A stretch of DNA of 64,000 bases from Companilactobacillus alimentarius DSM 20249 (GTDB lineage Bacteria; Bacillota; Bacilli; Lactobacillales; Lactobacillaceae): assembly GCF_002849895.1 (NCBI RefSeq), contig NZ_CP018867.1:558001-622000 (forward strand), written 5' to 3'. The position numbers and the translations under genes were made by a program. Of the stretch, positions 37,645-46,266 are shown one piece after another. Every line of letters starts with the position of its first letter. Within the stretch, counting starts at the first letter, position 1. Below the pieces are notes generated by a model, which had not been told where the DNA came from, searched no databases, and was given only the letters and a program-made list of their open reading frames with translations.

Positions 37645-38610
37645 CTATAATCCATTCACAATATACTTAATTGGTTTCCCTGATGCTGCAGCAATCGTAT
37701 TGTTGGCAACAATTTCTGCCATAGCATCCCGAGCCTCTACCGTAGCATTGCCCAAGTGTGGGGTTAACAAAACATTTTTCATTTGTTTCAATTCATCAGA
37801 AACTTCTGGTTCATGTTCATAAACATCCAAAGCAGCACCTGAAATAACGTGCTTCTTTAAAGCTTCTGTCAAAGCCAATTCATCAATAATTGGACCACGT
37901 GCAGCATTGACCAGAATAGCACTATCTTTCATCTGTTTGAATTCTTTAGCACCCAATAAATGTTTAGTATGCTCATTTAAAGGCAAATGTAATGTTACAA
38001 TATCAGATTTTTCCAAAAGCTCATCTTGAGACACAAACTTCGCTCCTAGTTCAATTTCCCGGCTTACAGGCAAACGATGATGCTGTGTATAAAGTATTGG
38101 CATATCAAAAGCATGCATTCGTTTGGCAACAGCTTGTCCAATTTGACCTAAGCCAATAATTCCTAAAGTTTTACCTTGCAACTCGTGGCCTAGGAAAAAT
38201 AGTGGTGCCCAGCCATTAAAACCAGTCGTCCTCATCAAGTGATCACCTTCAGCAATCCGATGCATAAGTCCGATAATCAATCCAATCGTAGATTCAGCAG
38301 TCGAAACAGTTGAGACCATAGGCGTATTCGTCACTGCTATGTTTAGTTTTTTAGCATACTTTGTGTCAATATTATTCGTTCCTGTACCAAAGTTTGCTAT
38401 CAACTTTAATTTAGGGGCGTGATCAAGTACATCCTGATCTACCTGCGTTGACAATGGCGTGATTAAAAATTCACTATCAGACACATGCTGTTTTAATGTG
38501 GTCGTATCAATCAATTTATCATCTGTATACATATCAATCGTTAAATCTGTTGCTTTTAATAAAGCCACCGCTTTATCTGGAATTTTTCCAGCAATAAAAA
38601 CTTTTGCCAT
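37645..38610 (-). CDS. D-2-hydroxyacid dehydrogenase
   Basis: A 321-residue NAD-dependent D-2-hydroxyacid dehydrogenase: LGIIGLGQIGQAVAKRM (about 146-162, NAD site), the catalytic Arg in NAARGPIIDE, Glu in DVYEHEPE, and His in TPHLGNAT. It likely reduces a 2-oxoacid such as hydroxypyruvate, glyoxylate or a branched 2-oxoacid. It is closer to glyoxylate/hydroxypyruvate reductase and SerA-like enzymes than to D-lactate dehydrogenase. No serine genes nearby. Downstream small membrane gene is close. Confidence 0.88.
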   Translation of the reverse strand: MAKVFIAGKIPDKAVALLKATDLTIDMYTDDKLIDTTTLKQHVSDSEFLITPLSTQVDQDVLDHAPKLKLIANFGTGTNNIDTKYAKKLNIAVTNTPMVSTVSTAESTIGLIIGLMHRIAEGDHLMRTTGFNGWAPLFFLGHELQGKTLGIIGLGQIGQAVAKRMHAFDMPILYTQHHRLPVSREIELGAKFVSQDELLEKSDIVTLHLPLNEHTKHLLGAKEFKQMKDSAILVNAARGPIIDELALTEALKKHVISGAALDVYEHEPEVSDELKQMKNVLLTPHLGNATVEARDAMAEIVANNTIAAASGKPIKYIVNGL

Positions 38611-38781
38611 TGTTAATCCTCCACTTTATGAATAACTCTTTGTTTAAGTATGACCTCTCGTGATTTTTCTGACAAGTTTTTTTGTTTATATAATTGGTTA
38701 AAGGATGAAAGTTAAATATTATATGATAATTTTCAGGAGACCATTCAGAATAAAAAATCGGAAAATAGTACTTGCTAATTA

Positions 38782-38833
38782 TAAAAAAAGTATCTCATAA
38801 TTGTCAGACTTTTCTAACATTATGAGATACTCT
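38782..38833 (-). terminator. Terminator of the EIIC-GH78 operon
   Basis: AGTATCTCATAAT (38789-38801) and ATTATGAGATACT (38819-38831), 17-base loop, T run on the minus strand. Confidence 0.88.
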
Positions 38834-38853
38834 ATTACTTTTTACCCGAATAA

Positions 38854-41133
38854 TCAGGCCGTTATTGAATATTTAAAAACAATATTATCCCCTTGAGATT
38901 TACTTAGTAACTTACCCTTATTGAGAATTGAGTTACCTAGCTGATAGTTAATATCTTTGGGAATAGAAATAATTAAATTAATATGATCATTTCCTCTATT
39001 CCAATTAACATCTATGTCTCCATGTATAGTTTTGATATTACATTTCATTTGATTAATTGACTGATCGAAATATGGTGCAATTCGAATATCCGAAAATCCT
39101 ACAGAACTTGATAAATTTTGAATGCCGCCAAGTGCTTCATAATACCATTGAATATAACTTGAAAACATTGCATGATTAGCTGAATAATATTTACCATTAA
39201 ATAATTCTGAAAGAACTTGATTGCCATTTTTTAGCATATTATAAAAACTCATTGAACTTTTTTGTTTTAACCAGTTAGCAACAACCTCATCATTTCCCGA
39301 CTCATGTAAAACTCTATACATGATTGCTGTACCAAATATACCTGTCGTAAAAATTCCTTTATCCTTACTAATTCTATTTAATAATGCTGATGTTAAATTC
39401 TTTTCCGTATTAAGATTCAATAATAACGAAAAAGCTAGACTGGTTTGTGTACCTTTTCCAAAAGTTCCATCGCTATTTTTAAACCGTCCTTCTATCTCTT
39501 TTTTGATAGATGTTAACTGTTTTCTTATTATCTCAGTATCTTTGTCTTTATTTAAAATTTTAGCTAATTTTTCCATCAGGATCGAAAACGATAATATTGT
39601 ACAATATCCTACAAATAGTTTGTCTGGTGTTTCGTCATAGAAATCTTTTACTAAAACACTACCATGATCGCCGATACACTTTGTCGCTAAATCCGTTATC
39701 TTAAATGACATTAAATAATCATATTGATTTTTAGCTGCTTGATAATATTTTGTCAGAAATTTTTTATCACCATAAAATTGGTAATATTTATTTAGAATAT
39801 ATGGTAAAACCAATTGCCAAAGAATAGGTCCTTCACCATCTCCAGTGCCATTTGTCTGAATTCCAATATATGGTGCTGTTTCTGGAATACCACCTTTTTC
39901 AGTCTGTTCGATCACAAAATCATCAATAACCTTTTTATAAAAGTTCTTTAAATCAAAACTGTATAAATTAGAATTTGCCAAGGCAACAATATCTCCACCA
40001 TAGCTGAGTCTCTCTCGAGCACAATCTTCAAAAATTGAATGGACATTATTAAGTTTTGTTCTCATACCAGCGTCAAATAACTTTGAATAAAATTCATTAT
40101 CAATTTCAATGTATCCCGTAGATTTTAAATCCGTGTGAACATATATTGCATTAATATCTGTTAATTTTTCTTCTTCGATACCCTTTACGAAAACATATCT
40201 AAAAGAATGATAACAAAATTTATTTTGAAACTTTTGTATTCCATCTCGACAAATAATTATATCTTCTTGAATTGCTTTTTGGGGAGAACCCGGTCCGCCA
40301 CTAACTCCCGGCACATCTCCAATGTTTCCGGCATAAGAAGTTTCAAAATCTAAACCTTCACTATTTTTAGTTTCACTATAATCAAAAATGATTTCTTGAT
40401 TATTACAACCATCAATCTTAGCATGGAAAAATCCACTAATCGTTTCTCCAAAATCAATGATAAACCCATCCGTAGTATTAATAATACTTTTTGGATTTAC
40501 AGTTTGATGTCTTGTGATTTTAGGTATAAAACTTCTAACCATGTGATTCTGATCTTGTTTATTAATCGGTTTTTCTTCAACTAAAGTTTCATTATCATTA
40601 ATATTAGTATAGTCTACATGCTCTCCTAAATATAAATTATTCATCTTTATTTTTCCTGATTGACAATGCCATTTTTTATTCGTTGAAAGTAATACTTGAC
40701 CGTTCTGAATTAAATTTAGGACAAACGTTGGATCTCCAATACGTGGTAGTTCATCTCTAAGATTATATTTTCCAAATAATCTTAGTGGCGATGGATTAAA
40801 CATTCCATTTCCCAATTCTATTTCAATTTTGTTAGATCCTTTTTGTAGATATTTAGAAATATCATAAATATCAAAATAAATTCTTTTTGAAAAATCAGTC
40901 CAATCGTTATTTAGTTCAAAGTTACCAACTCTTTGATCATTGATATGGATAATATAATATCCTAAACATGCAATTTTTAAATAGATATTTTCATTATTAT
41001 TGCTTACAAATTCCTTTTTAAAAATAGGATTAGGATTTGAAGTATAATATTTCACATCATTAATCCCATAATCTGGTCTAGATGCATATATCCAATCACC
41101 AGTAAAATTAGGGAATTCTTCTTTATTTGTCAT
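38854..41133 (-). CDS. GH78 alpha-L-rhamnosidase-like enzyme
   Basis: A 759-residue GH78-type protein: N-terminal beta domains (about 1-330), an alpha/alpha6 barrel with the family landmark DCARERLSYGGD (about 365-380; compare DCPQRERxxWxGD) and a C-terminal beta-sandwich. GH78 enzymes remove alpha-L-rhamnose from glycosides such as rutinose or plant flavonoids. No signal peptide, so it acts inside. It overlaps the EIIC gene by 11 bases. The catalytic Glu after the barrel is expected in EGPILWQL (GDGEGPILWQ) but I cannot confirm it. Specificity is inferred. Confidence 0.78.
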   Translation of the reverse strand: MTNKEEFPNFTGDWIYASRPDYGINDVKYYTSNPNPIFKKEFVSNNNENIYLKIACLGYYIIHINDQRVGNFELNNDWTDFSKRIYFDIYDISKYLQKGSNKIEIELGNGMFNPSPLRLFGKYNLRDELPRIGDPTFVLNLIQNGQVLLSTNKKWHCQSGKIKMNNLYLGEHVDYTNINDNETLVEEKPINKQDQNHMVRSFIPKITRHQTVNPKSIINTTDGFIIDFGETISGFFHAKIDGCNNQEIIFDYSETKNSEGLDFETSYAGNIGDVPGVSGGPGSPQKAIQEDIIICRDGIQKFQNKFCYHSFRYVFVKGIEEEKLTDINAIYVHTDLKSTGYIEIDNEFYSKLFDAGMRTKLNNVHSIFEDCARERLSYGGDIVALANSNLYSFDLKNFYKKVIDDFVIEQTEKGGIPETAPYIGIQTNGTGDGEGPILWQLVLPYILNKYYQFYGDKKFLTKYYQAAKNQYDYLMSFKITDLATKCIGDHGSVLVKDFYDETPDKLFVGYCTILSFSILMEKLAKILNKDKDTEIIRKQLTSIKKEIEGRFKNSDGTFGKGTQTSLAFSLLLNLNTEKNLTSALLNRISKDKGIFTTGIFGTAIMYRVLHESGNDEVVANWLKQKSSMSFYNMLKNGNQVLSELFNGKYYSANHAMFSSYIQWYYEALGGIQNLSSSVGFSDIRIAPYFDQSINQMKCNIKTIHGDIDVNWNRGNDHINLIISIPKDINYQLGNSILNKGKLLSKSQGDNIVFKYSITA

Positions 41134-42424
41134 TGTTTGCTTCTGCCTTTCCTTGTTCTTCTTCTTTTAGAATTGCCCTATCTTCAATTTTTACAAATGG
41201 GAGCCAAACTAAAATTACCGCTATAAAACAAACCAATTGGAGAATAGCTCCGGATATACTGCCAGTTACTAAGTAACCACTGATAACAATTGGTGTGGTC
41301 CAAGGGACTTGAACTAAACCAGTTGGCAGTGGGACTAAATGTAAAGCAAAAGCACCATACGAAATAATAATTGAAACAACATTACTTAACATTAAAGGAA
41401 TAAAATAGGTAACATTTAGCATTAAAGGTATTCCAAATAATGTTGGTTCACCAATATTAAAAATATATGGAATACCTGCAATCTTCTTCATTTCACGATA
41501 ACGACGACTATGTGCAATCAAAATAATCGCAAAAATAGATCCAATAACACCAATACTTGCAAATCCATCCCAGAAACTTTGCGAAATAATATTAGGAACA
41601 ACGTGTCCCGCAAGACTTGCAGTCTTATTCTCATCTTGTAATACTTGAAAAATTGGTGTCATAACACCATTTACAATAGAATCTCCATGGATTCCAAAGA
41701 ACCATAGTAATTGTCCAAACATTTTAACGAATACGACGCCGATTAATGATCCACCCATCGCCTTTAATGGAGTACCTAAAATTTGATTGAATAAAGATAA
41801 AGCACTTAAATTTACAAAAGCATCTAAAATCAATCTAACAATCCAGAATAATGTGATTACAACAAAAGATGGAATTAAAGACTCAAATGGCGATGAAACA
41901 GCAGGCGGATCTGAAGCTGGCATTTTTATCTTGATTCCTTTACGATCGATTGTACGGTAGATTATTGCAACGACTATTGATACTAAAATAGCTAGAAAAA
42001 TAGACTGAGCTCCGATAGTTGTAACATCAAGAAAACTTCCAGCTTTAGTTGTTTTATAAGGTGTTAAAACCATAAAACTAACAACAGAGGTTAGCATTAC
42101 TTGCATGCCGTTAATTTTCATTTTATCGGCTAAAGTCCTAGATACTGCTAATAGAACAAGCAGACCTCCAATAGTTAGACTAGCATCGTTCACAATGGCT
42201 AACTTTGCTGACCATTGACTGACGTTCAAGCCAAATAATGAAGCCATCCACTTATTTACACTAGGAACCGGAAAATTACCAATAATTAAGAAAACAGAAG
42301 TTATTACTGTAAATGGCATATATGCCAACATGCCATCCTTAATTGCATTAATGTATATATTCTTATTAAAAGTCATTGATAATTTTCCTAATGACTCTTG
42401 AAATTTACTAATAAAATTGCTCAA
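41123..42424 (-). CDS. PTS EIIC permease, lactose/cellobiose (CelB) family
   Basis: About 433 residues with 9-10 membrane segments and the CelB-type signature near GIHGDSIVNGVMTPIF and FNIGEPTLFGIPLMLN. It is the sugar-translocating subunit only; no EIIA or EIIB is in the operon. The start is read as TTG 42424 (SNFISKFQESLGKL), 9 bases after GGGGG; the longer ATG frame has no better site. Paired with the GH78 gene, suggesting import of a rhamnosyl-disaccharide or similar, completed by EIIA/EIIB encoded elsewhere. Confidence 0.83.
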   Translation of the reverse strand: MSNFISKFQESLGKLSMTFNKNIYINAIKDGMLAYMPFTVITSVFLIIGNFPVPSVNKWMASLFGLNVSQWSAKLAIVNDASLTIGGLLVLLAVSRTLADKMKINGMQVMLTSVVSFMVLTPYKTTKAGSFLDVTTIGAQSIFLAILVSIVVAIIYRTIDRKGIKIKMPASDPPAVSSPFESLIPSFVVITLFWIVRLILDAFVNLSALSLFNQILGTPLKAMGGSLIGVVFVKMFGQLLWFFGIHGDSIVNGVMTPIFQVLQDENKTASLAGHVVPNIISQSFWDGFASIGVIGSIFAIILIAHSRRYREMKKIAGIPYIFNIGEPTLFGIPLMLNVTYFIPLMLSNVVSIIISYGAFALHLVPLPTGLVQVPWTTPIVISGYLVTGSISGAILQLVCFIAVILVWLPFVKIEDRAILKEEEQGKAEANNDK

Positions 42425-42466
42425 AAATATGCACCCCCTTTGCATTTGTTATTATCTTAACGATGC

Positions 42467-42497
42467 TATAATATCAATATAGTAACCGATTACACAA
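42467..42497. promoter_or_regulatory. Divergent promoters with a cre-like site
   Basis: cre-like AGTAACCGATTACA (42481-42494). On the minus strand TTGTGT (42492-42497) and TATTAT (42468-42473) with 18-bp spacing drive EIIC-GH78, and cre partly overlaps the -35. On the plus strand TATAAT (42467-42472) serves the AraC gene. Confidence 0.7.
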
Positions 42498-42548
42498 TGC
42501 CACAACGTGTCCAAAAAAGTATCTTATTTTGATATTAAGGAGAACAGT

Positions 42549-43535
42549 ATGAATTTTAAAGAACTTGATAATTATTTAAAAGGCGTTACATCATATAATT
42601 ACGAGTCAAACGATAATATACTTAACCATTTTCAGAATAAATATCAATCAATAAATTATCATGGAAAGCCACTTTATATTTTTAACAATCAACGACAATT
42701 CAATAACAAAAATCATTTGATTCAGCTACATAAAAGAAATATGGGAAAGGTACCTTATCACACCTATCATTTCATCGTCTTAACTTACATATATTGTGGT
42801 TCCTTAACAATGCTAGTGGAAGGGAAGAAAATTTACCTTAAACAAGGGGACCTAATCATTTTAGATAAGCAGGTTCCGCACTGTGTTCTTCCTTCGTCTA
42901 AAATGGATCTAGGTATTAATATTATCCTTAGCAATAAATTTTTCGATAATACAATCATAAAACCAGAAAAGAATAATTCTCTTCCCACATTCATTATCGA
43001 ATTAATGGGCCATCAATATGAACATAATCATTTTCTGATTTTTTCTACAAATTTATTACCAATAATTAGAAACTCTATCCAAAACATACTCTGTGAATAC
43101 TTTGATAATAATGAATTTTCAAGCCAAATAATTGATAATTTGATTATTATTATCTTTATGTCTCTAGTTCGTCTTAAGCCCATTGAAGATAGTTTCACAT
43201 CTGCTAATCCAAAAGTTGAAAAATTAATGTCTGAAATCTTAAAATATGCTCATGAAGAATATAAAGAAGGAAAACTAAATAAATTATGTGAAAAGATAAA
43301 TTATAGTCCCTCACATGTAAGTCGAATGATCCACACTAATACTGGAAAAACTTTTAAATCTATCATTAACTATCAACGCATCGAACATGCCAAAGTTCTA
43401 TTACAAGACAAAAAAACTCCAATCAGTGAGGTTGCCACTAGAGTTGGAGTTAATAATTTAACTAATTTTTACAAAAGATTTGAGAAAGAAACAGGTATGA
43501 CTCCTAAAAAGTACCGCGATAATTTGAAGAATTGA
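42549..43535 (+). CDS. AraC family regulator of the EIIC-GH78 operon
   Basis: About 328 residues: cupin N-terminus (about 75-130, IYLKQGDLIILDKQVPHC), C-terminal double HTH (about 230-325) with YSPSHVSRMIHTNTG and VATRVGVNNLTNFYKRF. Start at the ATG after AAGGAG; upstream TTG lies in the promoter/cre region. Divergent from the EIIC gene, so it probably activates uptake and cleavage of the rhamnoside. Confidence 0.88.
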   Translation: MNFKELDNYLKGVTSYNYESNDNILNHFQNKYQSINYHGKPLYIFNNQRQFNNKNHLIQLHKRNMGKVPYHTYHFIVLTYIYCGSLTMLVEGKKIYLKQGDLIILDKQVPHCVLPSSKMDLGINIILSNKFFDNTIIKPEKNNSLPTFIIELMGHQYEHNHFLIFSTNLLPIIRNSIQNILCEYFDNNEFSSQIIDNLIIIIFMSLVRLKPIEDSFTSANPKVEKLMSEILKYAHEEYKEGKLNKLCEKINYSPSHVSRMIHTNTGKTFKSIINYQRIEHAKVLLQDKKTPISEVATRVGVNNLTNFYKRFEKETGMTPKKYRDNLKN

Positions 43536-43624
43536 AGTGAAGAGAGTTATTACCCTATTACACATTAATGAATATAATTTATTTCTTTTAACTCATTAAT
43601 GTCAATGCAAACAAAGCCGTATGT

Positions 43625-43685
43625 TTTTTTATTGAGCAAGTTTTCAGCTCAATAAAAAACAGTCAGATCAAGCGTGATCTGACTG
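43625..43685 (-). terminator. Strong double-hairpin terminator of the sulfur operon
   Basis: Minus strand: CAGTCAGATCA, CGCT, TGATCTGACTG and a T run, followed by a second stem TTTTTTATTGAGC / GCTCAATAAAAAA. It ends the five-gene sulfur operon and also protects the AraC gene. Confidence 0.92.
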
Positions 43686-43721
43686 CTGGCTTAAACCATC
43701 ATCAATTCACTTTGATGAATA

Positions 43722-44474
43722 TCACTGATTAATAATCTTCAATATGTTCTTTCGAAAGGAATCTATCTTCCGTTCGAGATTAAAATCCTCGACTTCCTCA
43801 AGGTTAATATTTTGAAAAGGATTATTTATGACCTGAATGATTCTTTTATCATGAGAATTCATAATTGCAATTCTATTCCCGCAACGTATCGCCTCGTTCA
43901 AATCATGTGTAATCATAAAAATGCTTGTTTCTTCTTTATGCCAAATATCTAAAATAAGCCGTTGCATCTTTGTTCTGGTAAAAGTATCTAATGCTCCAAA
44001 TGGTTCATCCATTAATAACAGTGGTGATTTATTGGCTAAAACACGTGCGATGGCAACTCGTTGTTTCATCCCTCCAGAGAGCTCAAATGTTTTAGTATTA
44101 GATTGATCACTTAATCCAATTAAATCTAATAAATACGAGACCCTACGATCAATCTCATCTTGTGAAAACTTTCTTGCTTTAAGGCCAAAACCAACATTAT
44201 CTTTCACTTTAAACCAAGGATAAAGTGAAGAATCCTGAAAGACCACCCCACGTTGCCAATCAGGGCCAACAATCCTGTGCCCATTCATTTCTAATGTACC
44301 GTCTATCGGTATGAAACCGGCGAGAGCTTTCAATATAGTGCTCTTGCCACATCCTGAAGGTCCAACCAATACAAATATTTCATTCTTATTGATCATAAAG
44401 TTGGCGTTATTTATTACCGTATCATTAGATTGAGGATATTTGATGGTTAAATTTTTTGCTTTAATCAATTCCAT
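43722..44474 (-). CDS. ABC transporter ATPase (SsuB/TauB family)
   Basis: A 250-residue ABC ATPase: Walker A GPSGCGKST (about 38-46), signature LSGGMKQRV (about 128-136), Walker B LLLMDEPFGALD. Closest family type is the nitrate/sulfonate/taurine importers. It overlaps the binding-protein gene by 14 bases and is the last gene of the operon. Substrate is inferred from neighbours. Confidence 0.88.
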   Translation of the reverse strand: MELIKAKNLTIKYPQSNDTVINNANFMINKNEIFVLVGPSGCGKSTILKALAGFIPIDGTLEMNGHRIVGPDWQRGVVFQDSSLYPWFKVKDNVGFGLKARKFSQDEIDRRVSYLLDLIGLSDQSNTKTFELSGGMKQRVAIARVLANKSPLLLMDEPFGALDTFTRTKMQRLILDIWHKEETSIFMITHDLNEAIRCGNRIAIMNSHDKRIIQVINNPFQNINLEEVEDFNLERKIDSFRKNILKIINQ

Positions 44475-45477
44475 CTATATCTCCTCCCAGATAAACAAAT
44501 CTCTCGAATTGTTTCAACGTTGGTGTATAGCTAATCGTTTGCTGACTATGCATAAATTTACTAGCTTTTTGCATCTCAATAATAAATTTACCTAGATTAC
44601 CTTTCCTTCCTAAATAATTTGAAGAATATTCCTCCTTTAATGAGGGCCATTTAGTTCCTCTCATTTGTTTATCCGCATCTTTTTCACTGATACCCGTTTG
44701 ACTTGCAGCCGCTTTAACAGCAACTGAGTAGTTATTTTTGCGTAAATGGTGTGCTTTTGTCAACACGGATACAAACTTCTTTACATCTTTAGGATGATGA
44801 TTTAAAAATGAATTACTAACCAGAGTAATATTCCCAGTAGAATATCCATTTCGAGATAAATCAGAACTATCTAATAATACCTTTCCATCAATTTGTAATT
44901 GGGATAAAGTTGGTTGCCATGTATATGCTGCATCAATATTTCCACGTTTCCAAGCAGCCACAATATTTTGTGTATCCATATCCAGCAACTTTACCTTATG
45001 CTCTAAACCAAATTTTTTTAAAGTAATCATTAAACTATAATGTGACGTGGATGCAAATGGCGTTGCTATTTTTCTACCTCTTAAATCCGCAATTGATTGA
45101 ATTCCTAACCCCTTTTTTACTATCAAACATTCATTTGCCCCACACATCTCATTAATCCAAAGTAGCTTAGCAGGGATGCCTGCAGTTAACGCAACGATTC
45201 CATTAGTATCACCCATAGTAGCAAAATCGACTCCACCAGACATTAAGGCTTTATTAGCATCAACTCCAGAATCAAATGTAATAAAAGTTATTTTCCTATT
45301 TGGAAATTTTTCTTTAAAATAATTTTTATTCCTAGCCACAGCCACATCATTGGGTGTGTTAAGAATCCCTATTTTAATTTCGCTAGATTTGGCTTCACCT
45401 TTGGAGGAGCATCCACTTAGGCTAATTAATATAAAGAATATCAGAATCACTAAGGTATACTTTTTGAATTTCCCCAT
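44461..45477 (-). CDS. ABC transporter substrate-binding lipoprotein (SsuA/TauA-like)
   Basis: A 338-residue lipoprotein: signal peptide with lipobox LSGC (Cys about 23), then a type II binding fold (SEIKIGILNTPNDVA, GDTNGIVALTAGIPAKLL, TSHYSLM). The SAM/NMT1-type order fits aliphatic sulfonate or taurine binding. It sits between the permease (1-base overlap) and ATPase genes. Actual ligand unknown. Confidence 0.85.
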   Translation of the reverse strand: MGKFKKYTLVILIFFILISLSGCSSKGEAKSSEIKIGILNTPNDVAVARNKNYFKEKFPNRKITFITFDSGVDANKALMSGGVDFATMGDTNGIVALTAGIPAKLLWINEMCGANECLIVKKGLGIQSIADLRGRKIATPFASTSHYSLMITLKKFGLEHKVKLLDMDTQNIVAAWKRGNIDAAYTWQPTLSQLQIDGKVLLDSSDLSRNGYSTGNITLVSNSFLNHHPKDVKKFVSVLTKAHHLRKNNYSVAVKAAASQTGISEKDADKQMRGTKWPSLKEEYSSNYLGRKGNLGKFIIEMQKASKFMHSQQTISYTPTLKQFERFVYLGGDIDGID

Positions 45478-46244
45478 TATTCCTTACCCTTCCAAAAAAT
45501 CAATTTTCCTTCAAGTAATTGTAAAATCCAATCTAGGAATAAGCCTAGGCCACCAAGTATAAAGATTCCTAAAAACATAACGCTACTCTTTAAATATTTC
45601 GATGCATCAATTACCATCCAGCCAATTCCTGAAGTTGAAGCTACCATTTCTGCGGCAACAAGTGTAGAAAAGGAAACTCCCATTGCAGTCCTGATACCTG
45701 TAAAAATATCAGGTAATGTTCCTGGGAAAATAATCCATTTGAAAACTGACCATTTTCTTGCTCCCAATGACTTAGCACTTAGAATATAATCTCTGTTCAA
45801 ATGATGGACCCCTTCTACACAGGCTATATAAATAGGAGCAAAAGCCGCCAAATAAAGTAAAATAATTTTTGAGCTTTCACCTATTCCCAACCAAAGGATA
45901 AGGATCGTATAGTAAGCCAGTGGTGGAATTGGACGATAAAATTGAATTACCGAATCGATCACTGCATGGACCCATTCAAACATCCCAGAGGCTAATCCAA
46001 GTGGTACTGCAGTTATTATTGCTAATATTAATGCTGAGAAAAGCCTGAAAAGGGTAATTCCTAAATGTTCCCAAAAGGGAATATTATTATATCCATGAAT
46101 CAGAATATTCGTAAAAGTAAGCCAAACATCCTGTGGTGATGGAAAAAGAATTGGTGATATTAATTTAAGATTAGTTACTATGAACCAGATTACTAATAAA
46201 ATTATCCAGACACAAATTGTTGTTAATCTAGCTTTTCTTCTCAT
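45477..46244 (-). CDS. ABC transporter permease (SsuC/TauC family)
   Basis: A 255-residue membrane protein with about six helices and the EAA loop (LGARKWSVFKWIIFPGTLPDIFTGIR), the contact with the ATPase. It follows the persulfide reductase gene by 22 bases and overlaps the binding-protein gene. Family: sulfonate/taurine/nitrate importers. Confidence 0.87.
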   Translation of the reverse strand: MRRKARLTTICVWIILLVIWFIVTNLKLISPILFPSPQDVWLTFTNILIHGYNNIPFWEHLGITLFRLFSALILAIITAVPLGLASGMFEWVHAVIDSVIQFYRPIPPLAYYTILILWLGIGESSKIILLYLAAFAPIYIACVEGVHHLNRDYILSAKSLGARKWSVFKWIIFPGTLPDIFTGIRTAMGVSFSTLVAAEMVASTSGIGWMVIDASKYLKSSVMFLGIFILGGLGLFLDWILQLLEGKLIFWKGKE

Positions 46245-46266
46245 ATCACCACTCCTCTAATATCTA

